NCBI GenBank assembly: GCA_951802195.1
Contig: OX637639.1
Coordinates: 260,501-324,500 of the forward strand
Direction of reading: 5' to 3'
DNA length: 64,000 nt
DNA from: Tausonia pullulans
Taxonomy: Eukaryota > Basidiomycota > Tremellomycetes > Cystofilobasidiales > Mrakiaceae
Below, piece after piece: positions 50,001 through 60,273 of this stretch (positions within the stretch are counted from its first letter, which is position 1; the number at the start of each line of letters is the position of its first letter). A program made the position numbers and the translations under genes. A model generated the notes under the pieces. That model saw only the letters and a program-made list of their open reading frames with translations. It made no database searches and had not been told where the DNA came from.

Positions 50001-50896
50001 ACGTTGTCCGGCACCACGGTTTTCAGACAGACATCACCTCGGATCGCGGTTCGACCTTCACCTCTGCTTTCTGGCGCTCCTTCCTCTCTCTCATCGGCAC
50101 CGCCCCTCATTTCACTACCGCCTTCCACCCCGCGGCCAACGGCCAAACCGAGCGCGCTAACGCCGTCGTCGAGACCTTCCTTCGGATCTTCTGCAACCAC
50201 CATCAAGACGACTGGGTCTCGCTCCTCCCCACCTGCGAGTTCGCTCTCAACAACTCGCTAGCGGTCGCCACCCAGCACACGCCTTTCTTCGCCCACCACG
50301 GGTTCCATCCTCTCTCGTCATCTGACCTCCTCGCCGCCTCTACCTCGCACAATCCCGCCGCCGATGCCACCGTTGCCAAGCTTCGCGCTCTTCATACCGA
50401 GATCCGAGATCACATCCTCGCTGCCCAACGCTCCTACAAGACCTTCGCTGATCAATCCCGTCGTCCTACCACCTTTCCAGGGGAAGACGGCAAGGATCCT
50501 TCCCCTCCGATCTTCAAGACCGGCGATCTCGTCTGGCTCAACAGTCGCAACATTACCACCGATCGGCCCTCGCTCAAACTCGATGTCAAACACCTCGGCC
50601 CCTTCTGGATCATCCGTGTACTCTCGGACGTCTCCTTCGAGCTCGACTTGCCTCCCACAGTCCCGGTCCATCCTGTTTTCCACGCCTCGCTCCTCTTGCC
50701 ACACGCCCCCGGACACCCCGGTCAACACCAGCCTGCCGCGCCTCCAGTCAACGCCGCCGACCCAGAGCTGTACGTCGTCGAACGCATCATCAAGATGGAC
50801 GTCCGCGACGGCAAGCACTTCTACCTCGTTCACTGGCAAGGCTATCGCGACGAGGAGGGCACATGGGAGTCGTACGATCACGTCGCTCATCTCCGC
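47033..50896 (+). pseudogene. Gypsy A Pol fossil (right arm)
   Basis: A long open frame carries protease (VDSGATSNF), a short SSPKP linker, reverse transcriptase (VYLDDILIF), RNase H, the integrase zinc region and core (DRGSTFTSAFW, NGQTERAN) and chromodomain (YLVHWQGYRDEEGTWE). The frame passes into the G2 LTR instead of ending as in gypsy B, so the C-terminus is replaced. It lies in the same frame as gag after one conserved stop, the read-through arrangement described for gypsy B1. Confidence 0.88.
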
Positions 50897-50897
50897 C

Positions 50898-51299
50898 TGT
50901 CAGAATCTAGCGGAATGGCTACCTCGACCCTGCGCCTGGCCAACGCGGCGCCAATAGCCTTTCCCTTGCTTGTTCAGCATTCCCATTCCTTTATTCCTTT
51001 GTTGCCTCATCTGTCCCACACTCTTTGCTTTCTAAACTTTCTCATCACTTCCTTATCCTCATCACTCCCTTGTTCTCATCACTCGTCCATAAAACGCTCA
51101 TTTCATCGTAGATTTTGTTCTGCACTCTGACTATCATTTGGACCCGACAAACTTGCCCAAGACCCTTAAGCGAGCCCGTGTCACCTCCAGCATTTCAGTT
51201 CCCTTTCCTCACTCACCACCGTTCTCAGTACACTTCGTCACCAACGTCCCTCTCCTCGCCCAATCTTCTCTGCCATTGATCCTTGGGCCAATCCTAACA
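50898..51299 (+). repeat. G2 LTR at the 3' end of gypsy A (right arm)
   Basis: This is the inverted partner of 10,685-11,086. The old LINE resumes at 51,300 with GTCAGGCAC. Confidence 0.85.
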
Positions 51300-54200
51300 G
51301 TCAGGCACAGCGCACATCGCTTGGACCTGTTGTGCGGCGTAGCGATTCCGTCGGCGAGGAATGCCGCCGCAGTATGCTTTCCTGGGTGGAGACTGTACAG
51401 CGAGAAGCGATGGCCAAGTCGACGTCTTTGGGCGACGCTCGGGACACGGCCTTCAGCAAGCACCACTGACGCTTCCAATCGATCTTGGTAAGCGCCGGGA
51501 AGTGGTCCTGCCAGCCCTTTGGGATGATGAGGTCGCGGTTGGCTAGAGTACGACTGAGTGCGCCGTGGGGCGCACGAGGAACGTTCAGCCGGCCAAGGTT
51601 TGTGTGGATCGGGTGGAGACCCAGCCGCAACTGGCTATCTGTACCGAACGTAGATCCAGTGGACAGCGTTCCTCCAGCGGTTTTGATTCCAGTAGCTCAT
51701 GTCAAAGCTGATTTCTTCGAACCATGCCCGGAGGTAAGCCTGCCATCGCGCAGGGAGAGCTCCTTGGAGCGTTGAGATGGCATTCCACCAGGCGGCTGGG
51801 AAGAACCATTGACCTTCCACTGGGGAAAGAAATACGCCTAACCAGCTGAAATTGGCGGGCCGAGGTCCTCTGATGAACTCTCCATCCCTGAAGATGGTGC
51901 GAGTCAGCATTCTATAAGCCCTCTGGGTCAAGGCTCATGGTATGGATGATACGCTTGCGAATACGGATCGATGCGGGAAGCTCCGGTTGAAAGAGCACAT
52001 CGCCAGCCCACTGGGCGCGCGCTTTGATCAGCCGGAATCGGAGTGGCGTGAAGCCGAAGCCGCCGAGGTCTCGAGGGGTTTCTAGACGCTCCCTGCTGAC
52101 GTCGTGGTGTTTCGATCGGTAGAGGGACTTGTAGGCCGTTGCCTCGAGGTCTTCCAGGATATCGTCTGGGCACGGCAGGAAGCGGTCCAGGTAGATGATC
52201 TTCGAGTAGATGTACTGGTTGATGACGTTGCATCGCGCAAGGAGAGGGAGGTCGTGCAGCGGGATGCGCGCGAGTCGAGCCTTCAGTTTGCCGATGACAT
52301 CTCGCCAGCAAGCAGGACCGTTGACCGTGCGACCACATGGAACGCCGAGGAAGTCGAATGACAGCGTTTGGACGCGCCAATCGTGGTACCTCGTAGGCGC
52401 ATCCGTCCGGCATGACCCCAGAGGATACAGGAGTGATTTCTGGTAGTTCAGCTTGCTTGCTGAGGCTTTCTCGTACTCTCGGAGGCAGACCGTCGCCTCA
52501 TCGACCTCCGACCAGGTCCGACACCGGATACTTAGATCGTCTGCAAAGAGAAGGACCTTCCGCTCATGTAGAGGGGACGGATTGGCTGGTGGGAGGCGAT
52601 GGCGGAGCATGCATGCCAGCGGCTCCAGAAGGAGGGCAAAGATCGTCGGTGCCGCGGGATCGCCCTGTCGGACACCAGACCGGATGTCGATGGCTTGGCC
52701 CCTCCATCCGTTGATCATGAGCCGAGCTGTCTGAGAGGTCATCGTTGATGTGATCCACGCGGCGGCGCGCGGACCGAATCCCATGTGGCTGAGGCAGGGG
52801 CCAACAAAGTCGTGCGACACTCTGTCGTATGCCTTCTCAAAGTCGACTTGGGCGAGGACGCCAGGCAAGATATCTTCGTCGTCTATGGCGAGCTGGAGAG
52901 AGGATGTTAGGATTGGCCCAAGGGGCAATGGCAGAGAAGATTGGGTGAGGAGGGGAACGTTGGCGATGAAGTGTACTGAGGGCGGTGGCGAGTGAGGAAA
53001 GGGAACTGAAGTGCTGGAGGTGACACGGGCTTGCTTAAGGGTCTTGGGCAAGTTTGTCGGGTCCAAATGATAGTCAGAGTGCAGAACAAAACTACGATGA
53101 AATGAGCGTTTTATGGGCCAGGGGTAAGAACAAGGGAGGGGATGAGAAGTGCGAGAACGCAAAGTCTGTAGAGCAGATGATGAAATAAAAGAGAAGAAAG
53201 CGCAATGAGACAAGGAGGGTGAGCCAATGTGGCGAAAGAATGGTCCAAGATGAGGGAATGTGGAGCAAACAAGGGAAAGGCAGGCGCAGAGCTGAGGTGG
53301 CGAGTCTGCGAGATCCTGACACCGGCGCAGAGCTGAGGTGGCAAGTCCGCGAGATCCTGACAGAGGAGATGTTGCGACCCGAGTCGCGGCCAGGGAGGAA
53401 GCCTATCTGGTCCCCGTCGATGAGGGTGTCGACGACGGTGAGCAGGCGGCTGTTGATGGCAAGGAAGAAGATGCGAGCGTCAACATTGATGAGCGAGATC
53501 GGACGATAGTTGGCAATCTGATCGCGATCTCCCTTCTTCTTGAAGATCAGATGGATATGGGCCTCGCGCTGTGAGGCGGATCGGAGGCCTGTCTCCGGGA
53601 CGAGGTTCAGTAGGCTGAGGAGGATTGGGCCGACGACAGCCCATGTGGCCTGGTAGAACTCGACGGGGATCCCGTCGCTTCCTGGTGTCTTGTTACGGTT
53701 CGATCTGAACGTGGCCCGCCTGAGCTCGTCCGGTTCGAAGGATTTCTCGAGGGTCCGACTCTGGGAGTTGTCGAGTATGTTGGTGACATATCGGAGGACG
53801 TTGGCGTGCTCGGCAGCTGGCGTCGGCTTGGTCTCGTAGAGAGTCGTGGAGAAGGCGTGTGCAGTAGCAAGAATGCTCTCGTTGTGTGTGGCGGCTGCGG
53901 CTGCTGGGTTGTCGAGTGGCCGAAGGGCTGCGATGGTGTCGGCCTGGCGGACGATCTTAGTCGCTGCTTGACGGCATACTCGCTTGTGTTGGCTGGTTCG
54001 AGGTGGGCTCGAAGAGCGTGGCCTTGGAGGATCGACCTGTGTGGATCCCCGCCCGACACTCTGCTCATTCGGGCGAGGTGTCTTGAGATGTCAGCCGCGT
54101 GCTCCGCTATCTGAAGCTTGGTCTTGTCCCAAGCCTCGAAGGGATTCTTACTCTCGGTGAGCGCATCTTGGTACCACCTGGGGATGTGGTATAGGAAGTA

Positions 54201-54900
54201 ATCAACAAAACCTGTAATCTTCAGCAGGTGTGTGCCGATCTTGTATGCTCCGGGACCGTGGTCGATTGCGCCTGGGAAGGCGAGGCTGAGTTCGATCGGC
54301 TTGTGGCTAGAGCAGAGATGGCCAGACGGTCGTGGCAGGAAGCGCTGTCTTACGGCTCGACTAGCGAGTAGAGGGGACAGGTAGAAGCGATCGATGCGGC
54401 GATCTGCTCGCGTGATGCCAGTATAGTTGGTGTATTCGCGCTGGAGCGGGTATAGGGATCGGTATAGGTCGGAGAGGGCAAAGTCCCGGGCCAGCCGGCA
54501 CGTTTCCTCCTTTCCCGCGTTCTGGGTAAATTGGCTCATCCCGTCGAGGTAGTTGTCCTCCACACAGTTCCAGTCCCCGCCCAGGAGGAGAGGAATGTCA
54601 GAGTGGGCAGGTATCTTGCGAGATAGAGTATAGAGGAACTCCTTTGTCGAACGGCCGTTCGTTTGGCTGTCTCGGCAGGGGACATAGACTGCAGCCACCC
54701 TGACGGCTTCGCCGGCGATGGCAAACACGGCATCCGTCAGGTTGGTTCGTAGGATGGGGGAGGAGCGGGAGATGGATCTGATTCTAGTCGGAGGGGTATT
54801 GGGAGGGAGGAATCGAGAGGCATGCCGCCAGAGGATGGCAGTCTGGCAACCGACCGTAAAGATCGAGCCGAAGCCCATATCTTCACACTCAGCTGTCCAG
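51300..54900 (-). mobile_element. Old 5'-truncated LINE copy (right arm), split by a solo LTR
   Basis: This is the inverted partner of 7,072-10,684. It shares the three frameshifting lesions of the left copy but lacks the left copy's 12-bp duplication and its stop near 9,647. Hence a 433-codon frame (51,912-53,213) remains open through FADD. Its first few hundred bases (54,400-54,900) match the young LINE next door better than they match the left-arm partner, suggesting gene conversion. It is truncated at 51,300 by the G2 LTR. Confidence 0.9.
52905..53362 (-). repeat. Solo LTR in the old LINE (right arm, 458 bp)
   Basis: This is the inverted partner of 8,610-9,067, with target duplication gagga at 52,900-52,904 and 53,363-53,367 and the same 41-bp terminal tandem repeat. 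Confidence 0.92.
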
Positions 54901-55138
54901 GTCGATTTTTTTTTGTATTTAAGTCATGAGTTATACGTGGAGAACGAGGTAACCCTATGAGAGATGATGATTCGTAGCTAGATAGAAGGAAAGCGAAAAT
55001 GAAAGTAGGGGTGGAAGGAAAACAAAAGATGGGTTATGGACATAGGCCCATTAGAAAAGGTAAGATATTAAGATGACCAGATACACCAAGCATTGGCTAT
55101 GTACCACCAGCCATACTTCCCCACCCCTGACCTGCTTT

Positions 55139-58100
55139 TCACCCGGAATCGATGGCGGCACCGACAGCAGTACCAGCCATCTGGCCACTGCCAGCCCTCC
55201 ACCTCGTACTCGACTGCCAGTGTGCCTGCCGGATTGTGGACGCGATCTTGCGGATCTCCTCGTCCTTGACAGGATCGAGGGCTGCGATCTTGCTGTACCT
55301 CCGCCTCCGGACGGATCGCCATGTCCGGGCAACAAAGATGCAGTGGAAGAGGAAGACCCCCCTCGGCGGCGACGGTGTCGGGCAGACAAGCGTCTGGAGG
55401 GAGGGAGGATGGGAGGGGAGTGAAGGAGAGGCATGCGCTGCCGCAGCCGACCAGATAGCGCCCACGACGGGACACGGCTCGTCGAAGAGGTGGAAGAAGG
55501 ACTCAACGGGGGCCGTCAGGCACAGCGCACATCGCTTGGACCTGTTGTGCGGTGTAGCGGTGCCGTCGGCGAGGAATGCCGCAGCAGTATGCTTTCCTGG
55601 GTGGAGACTGTACAGCGAGAAGCGGTGGGCCAAGTCGACGTCTTCGGGCGACGCTCGGGACACGGCCTTGAGCAAGCACCACTGCCGCTTCCAATCAATC
55701 TTGGTGAGCGCCGGGAAGTGGTCCTGCCAGCCCTTTGGGATGATGAGGCCGCGGTTGGCTAGAGTACGACTGTGTGCGCCGTGGGGTTCACGAGGGGCGT
55801 TCAGCCGGCCGAGGTTTGTGTGGATAGGGAGGAGACCCAGCCGCAACTGGCTATCTGTACCGAACGTAGACATCCAGTGGACAGCGTTCCTCCAGCGGTC
55901 TTGATTCCAATAGCTCATGTCAAAGCTGACTTCTTCGAACCATGCCCGGAGGTAAGCCTGCCATCGCGCAGGGAGAGCTCCTTGGAGCGTTGAGATGGCA
56001 TTCCACCAGGCGGCTGGGAAGAACCATTGACCTTCCACTGGGGAAAGAAATACGCCTAACCAGCTGAAATTGGCGGGCCGGGGTCCACTGATGAACTCTC
56101 CATCCCTGAAGATGGTGCGAGTCAGCATTCTATAAGCTTCTGGATCGAGGCTCATGGTATGGATGATGCGCTTGCGAATGCGGATCGATGCGGGGAGCTC
56201 CGGTCTGAAGAGCACATCGCCAGCCCACTGAGCGCGCGCTTTGATGAGCCGGAAGCGGAGTGGCGTGAAGCCGAAGCCGCCGAGGTCTCGAGGGGTTTCT
56301 AGACGCTCCCTGCTGACGTCGTGGTGTTTCGATCGGTAGAGGGACTTGTAGGCCGTTGCCTCGAGGTCTTCCAGGATATCGTCTGGGCACGGCAGGAAGC
56401 GGTCCAGGTAGATGATCTTCGAGTAGATGTACTGGTTGATGACGTTGCATCGCGCAAGGAGAGGGAGATCGTGCAGCGGGATGCGCGCGAGTCGAGCCTT
56501 CAGTTTGCCGATGACATCTCGCCAGCAAGCAGGACCGTTGACCGTGCGACCGCATGGAACGCCGAGGAAGTCGAATGACAGCGTTTGGACGCGCCATTCG
56601 TGGTACATCGTTGGCGCATCCGTCCGGCATGACCCTAGAGGATAAAGGAGTGATTTCTGGTAGTTCAGCTTGCTTGCTGCGGCTTTCTCGTACTCTCGGA
56701 GGCAGACCGTCGCCTCATCGACCTCCGACCAGGTCCGACACCGGATACTGAGATCGTCTGCAAAGAGAAGGACCTTCCGCTCGTGTAGAGGGGGCGGATT
56801 GGCTGGTGGGAGGCGATGGCGGAGCATGCATGCCAGCGGCTCCAGGAGGAGGGCGAAGATCGTCGGTGCCGCGGGATCGCCCTGGCGGACACCAGACCGG
56901 ATGTCGATGGCTTGGCCCATCCATCCGTTGATCATGAGCCGAGCAGTCTGAGAGGTCATCGTTGAGGTGATCCACGCAGCGGCGCGCGGACCGAACCCCA
57001 TGTGGCGGAGGCAGGGGCCAACAAAGTCGTGCGATACTCTGTCGTATGCCTTCTCAAAGTCGACCTGGGCGAGGACGCCAGGCAAGATGTCTTCGTCGTC
57101 TATGGCGAGCTGGAGAGAGGAGATGTTGCGACCCGAGTCGCGGCCAGGGAGGAAGCCTGTCTGGTCCCCGTCGATGAGGGTGTCGACGACGGTGAGCAGG
57201 CGGCTGTTGATGGCAAGGGAGAAGATGCGAGCGTCAACGTTGATGAGCGAGATCGGACGGTAGTTGGCAATCTGGTCGCGATCTCCCTTCTTCTTGAAGA
57301 TCAGATGGATATGGGCCTCGCGCTGTGAGGCGGATCGGAGGCCTGTCTCCGGGACGAGGTTCAGCAGACTGAGGAGGATCGGGCCGACGACAGCCCATGT
57401 GGCCTGGTAGAACTCGACGGGGATCCCGTCGCTTCCTGGTGTCTTGTTACGGTTCGATCTGAACGTGGCCCGCCTGAGCTCGTCCGGTTCGAAGGGTTTC
57501 TCGAGGGTCCGACTCTGGGAGTTGTCGAGTGTGTTGGTGACATATCGGAGGACGTTGGCGTGCTCGGCAGCTGGCGTCGGCTTGGTCTCGTAGAGAGTCG
57601 TGTAGAATGTATGTGCTGTAGCAAGAATGCTCCTGTTATTTGTGGCGGCTGCGGCTGCTGGGTTGTCGAGTGGTCGAAGGGCTGCGATGGTGTCGGCCTG
57701 GCGGACGATCTTGAGTCGCTGCTTGACGGCATACTCGCTTGTGTTGGCTGGTTCGAGGTGGGCTCGAAGAGCGTGGCCATGGAGGATCGACCTGTGTGGA
57801 TCCCCGCCTGTCACTCTGCTCATTCGGGCGAGGTGTCTTGAGATGCAAGACGCCTCCTGCGCTATCTGAAGCTTGGTCTGGTCCCAGGCCTCGAAGGGGT
57901 CCCTGATCTCGGTGAGCGCATCTTGGTACCACTTGGGAACGTGGTAGAGGAAGTACTCAACGAAGCCTGTGATCTTCAGAAGGTGTGTTCCGATCTTGTA
58001 CGATCCGGGGCCGTGCTCTATTGCACCGGGGAAGGTGAGGCTGAGTGCGATCGGCTTGTGGCTAGAGTAGAGGTGGCCAGACGGTCGTGGCAGGAAGCGC

Positions 58101-58813
58101 TGTCGTACGGCTCGGCTAGCGAGTAGAGGGGACAGGTAGAAGCGATCGATGCGGCGATCTGCTCGCGTGATGCCAGTATAGTTAGTGTACTCGCGCTGGA
58201 GCGGGTATAAGGATCGGTATGGGTCGGAGAGGGCAAAGTCCCGGACCAGCCGGCACATTTCCTCCTTCCCCACGTTCTGGGTAAATGGGCTCATCCCGTC
58301 GAGGTAGCTGTCCTCCACACAGTTCCAGTCCCCGCCCAGGAGGAGAGGAATGTCAGAGTGGGCAGGTATCTTGCGAGATAGAGTATAGAGGAACTCCTTT
58401 GTCGAACGGCCGTTCATTTGGCTGTCTCGGCAAGGGACATAGACTGCAGCCACCCTGACGGCTTCGCCGGCGATGGCAAACACGGCATCCGTCAGGTTGG
58501 TTCGTAGGATGGGGGAGGAGCGGGAGATGGATCTGATTCTAGTCGGAGGGGTATTGGGAGGGAGGAATCGAGAGGCATGCCGCCAGAGGATGGCAGTCTG
58601 GCAACCGACCGTAAAGATCGAGCCGAAGCCCATATCTTCACATTCGGCTGTCCAGGTAGCTACCTGATCTGGTGTTGTGCATGCTACTTCAGAGAGAAGG
58701 TATATGTCAGCCTTGGATCGTGAATAGAGGGAGAGGAGGAGACTGCGGGCGCGATCTCGCGTGAACACCCTCTGGATGTTCGCCGCGACGATCTGGACAT
58801 CGTTGTACACCAT
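55139..58813 (-). CDS. LINE ORF2: apurinic-type endonuclease plus reverse transcriptase
   Basis: This 1,224-residue protein starts MVYNDVQIVAANIQRVF. The N-terminal endonuclease domain (about 1-240) shows LLSEV, GGDWNC and DRRIDRFYLSP. The final motif reads SSHKPI where the family normally has SDHxP, so the usual Asp is Ser. Reverse transcriptase covers about 420-760, with QVDFEKAYDRVSHDF, SGVRQGDPAAPTIFALLLEP and the catalytic VLLFADDLS. The C-terminal region carries a Cys-His motif (CALCLTAPVESFFHLFDEPC, C-x2-C-x9-H-x5-C) as in many LINEs. No RNase H domain is obvious. Role by family: nicks the target and reverse-transcribes the element RNA in place. The frame is open throughout. The start overlaps the ORF1 stop. 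Confidence 0.93.
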   Translation of the reverse strand: MVYNDVQIVAANIQRVFTRDRARSLLLSLYSRSKADIYLLSEVACTTPDQVATWTAECEDMGFGSIFTVGCQTAILWRHASRFLPPNTPPTRIRSISRSSPILRTNLTDAVFAIAGEAVRVAAVYVPCRDSQMNGRSTKEFLYTLSRKIPAHSDIPLLLGGDWNCVEDSYLDGMSPFTQNVGKEEMCRLVRDFALSDPYRSLYPLQREYTNYTGITRADRRIDRFYLSPLLASRAVRQRFLPRPSGHLYSSHKPIALSLTFPGAIEHGPGSYKIGTHLLKITGFVEYFLYHVPKWYQDALTEIRDPFEAWDQTKLQIAQEASCISRHLARMSRVTGGDPHRSILHGHALRAHLEPANTSEYAVKQRLKIVRQADTIAALRPLDNPAAAAATNNRSILATAHTFYTTLYETKPTPAAEHANVLRYVTNTLDNSQSRTLEKPFEPDELRRATFRSNRNKTPGSDGIPVEFYQATWAVVGPILLSLLNLVPETGLRSASQREAHIHLIFKKKGDRDQIANYRPISLINVDARIFSLAINSRLLTVVDTLIDGDQTGFLPGRDSGRNISSLQLAIDDEDILPGVLAQVDFEKAYDRVSHDFVGPCLRHMGFGPRAAAWITSTMTSQTARLMINGWMGQAIDIRSGVRQGDPAAPTIFALLLEPLACMLRHRLPPANPPPLHERKVLLFADDLSIRCRTWSEVDEATVCLREYEKAAASKLNYQKSLLYPLGSCRTDAPTMYHEWRVQTLSFDFLGVPCGRTVNGPACWRDVIGKLKARLARIPLHDLPLLARCNVINQYIYSKIIYLDRFLPCPDDILEDLEATAYKSLYRSKHHDVSRERLETPRDLGGFGFTPLRFRLIKARAQWAGDVLFRPELPASIRIRKRIIHTMSLDPEAYRMLTRTIFRDGEFISGPRPANFSWLGVFLSPVEGQWFFPAAWWNAISTLQGALPARWQAYLRAWFEEVSFDMSYWNQDRWRNAVHWMSTFGTDSQLRLGLLPIHTNLGRLNAPREPHGAHSRTLANRGLIIPKGWQDHFPALTKIDWKRQWCLLKAVSRASPEDVDLAHRFSLYSLHPGKHTAAAFLADGTATPHNRSKRCALCLTAPVESFFHLFDEPCPVVGAIWSAAAAHASPSLPSHPPSLQTLVCPTPSPPRGVFLFHCIFVARTWRSVRRRRYSKIAALDPVKDEEIRKIASTIRQAHWQSSTRWRAGSGQMAGTAVGAAIDSG

Positions 58814-60273
58814 TATTCTTCCATGTCCTCGGCTTCAGCCAAGGTCACGAGGGTGCGCTCGATGGATGCCTGGGAGGACGGCGTGGAGGGGATGAGAGAA
58901 GGAGTGGAGGGTGAGTTCAGGGGGATTGAAGATGGGGGGGAGGGGGATGAGGGAGGGGGAGACGATGGTGACAGGGGAGGTGGGGTGGGAGGAGGATGCT
59001 CGTCTTCGATCTGCATCCCGTCTTCTGTCCTCTCCAGACCCCCCTCGTTGTCCTCCTCTAGGGCGCTCAGCGTGCGAATGGGTTGCGAGCCCGCATTGCG
59101 CGGTGCTTGCTCTGAGTGGGAGTGGGAGGAGTCGGCGTGGGCAGGAGGTGTCGCCACCTCCGTCGTGGCTTCAGTCGGCCTGTTCAGTGACCTCCTCTTG
59201 GATTTTTGTACAAGCTGGAAACCATCCAGGTCTGGTCCCGGTTCGACAGGTCGTTGGGGGGGTCCTTCGGTTGGTGCTCGCGCACTCGCTGGAAGGTTTG
59301 CCTTCGGACGACCTGGGCATCGGGTCAATGGGTGAGCGCGTGATCCGCATCCGCCACACTCTGGAGCGGTGGGACACTTGACACGAGCGTGCTCAAAAGA
59401 GTGGCAGTAGTAGCAGTGCGTCGGGGCTGGACGTGATGGAGAGTTTGTCGCAGAGCTAGTCTGGACGGGTTTGAACAAGACATCGCAGTTGACCCAGCCG
59501 GGGAACTGCTGAGTGAAGGCATTTGCCCTCGGCATCATCTTGGAGCCAGAGAGGTCGAGTAGGACTCTAGCCCGGCCAGTTGGGACGCCGGGTAAGCGGG
59601 GGTCGAATTGACGCTGGAAGAGGATGACTCTGTCTCCGGAGGCTTCTACCTGTTTGCGGAACTCCTCCTCTACTCCCTTGTTATCTTCGAAGTTCTCCAG
59701 CAGACCTTCCTGCAGGAGCTTGTTTTGGGAATTGTAGCACGCGTGGATCTGAGGTTTCACCCCCCTCACGTTCAGCGGGAGGGACTGTAGTTTGGTCAGG
59801 ATGTCCTGAGCATCTTCTTCTGGTCTGACTTGGAGGAGCATTCTGTCTTTAGGGTCCTTGAAAGGACGGATCAGGAAAGACAGCCGTTCGTCACACTTGG
59901 AGATTGCGAGAGAGATCTCGAAGGGAGTGGTATCGCGAGGGACAGAGATGGCTAGACAGCTCCCGCGATTGATAGTCAAGGCTGGGGCGATTGGGGTATT
60001 GTCCTGCGGAGGTTGTTGATCGGTTCCGAAGGCGAAGGTGAACCCGGGCTGGGTGCCAGACGAGTCACGTTGCCTCGCAGCTGAGTTTGTAGGATGAGCC
60101 TGTTTGGCGGCGTTTGCATATGAGCGGCCGGTGGCTTTCGGCTGGGATTTCGCGGCAGCGCGAGTGCGAGTGCCGGCGGAGGTCGCCGGCGCGGGCGACG
60201 CGGCGCCGGGGACGAAGAGAGGTTGTTGAGAGAGAGTCTCGCCTGTAGAGCGAGACGGAGTGAGACGCGTCAC
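58813..60273 (-). CDS. LINE ORF1: zinc-knuckle RNA-binding protein (5' end uncertain)
   Basis: The C-terminal 486 residues are clear. They hold a Gln/Asn/Ala-rich start, a conserved core with FLIRPFKDPKDRMLLQVRPE, two CCHC-type knuckles (CYYCHSFEHARVKCP and CGGCGSRAHPLTRCP at about 295-330) and a Pro/Ser-rich acidic tail ending EAEDMEE. The listed 5' end is not a real start: the codon there is GTG. The frame stays open to about 60,613 with no ATG. Upstream, at about 60,615-60,690, a different frame reads like coding sequence (PKRLQEALKAPKDPP). So either a frameshift near 60,500-60,600 or 5' truncation has removed the start. The family role is coating element RNA. Confidence 0.85.
   Translation of the reverse strand: MTRLTPSRSTGETLSQQPLFVPGAASPAPATSAGTRTRAAAKSQPKATGRSYANAAKQAHPTNSAARQRDSSGTQPGFTFAFGTDQQPPQDNTPIAPALTINRGSCLAISVPRDTTPFEISLAISKCDERLSFLIRPFKDPKDRMLLQVRPEEDAQDILTKLQSLPLNVRGVKPQIHACYNSQNKLLQEGLLENFEDNKGVEEEFRKQVEASGDRVILFQRQFDPRLPGVPTGRARVLLDLSGSKMMPRANAFTQQFPGWVNCDVLFKPVQTSSATNSPSRPAPTHCYYCHSFEHARVKCPTAPECGGCGSRAHPLTRCPGRPKANLPASARAPTEGPPQRPVEPGPDLDGFQLVQKSKRRSLNRPTEATTEVATPPAHADSSHSHSEQAPRNAGSQPIRTLSALEEDNEGGLERTEDGMQIEDEHPPPTPPPLSPSSPPPSSPSPPSSIPLNSPSTPSLIPSTPSSQASIERTLVTLAEAEDMEE

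Larger units (their letters stand above)
45453..51299 (+). mobile_element. Gypsy A (right arm), uninterrupted but with mismatched LTRs
   Basis: This 5,847-bp element has a 356-bp 5' LTR (45,453-45,808), gag (45,878-46,897), pol (47,033-50,896 and on into the LTR) and a 402-bp LTR of subfamily G2 (50,898-51,299). The G2 LTR joins pol before the normal family C-terminus, and no polypurine tract or matching target duplication is seen (ctgccA side versus gtcag side). So this is a mosaic of two insertions fused by deletion or recombination. The coding region is otherwise open; the element counts as broken once, at its 3' end. Confidence 0.9.

Noticed and set aside
10685-51299. Envelope gene or Polinton-type features in the gypsy elements
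   Set aside because: No extra open frame lies between pol and the 3' LTR in gypsy B. No protein-primed polymerase, ATPase or capsid genes of the Polinton type are present.
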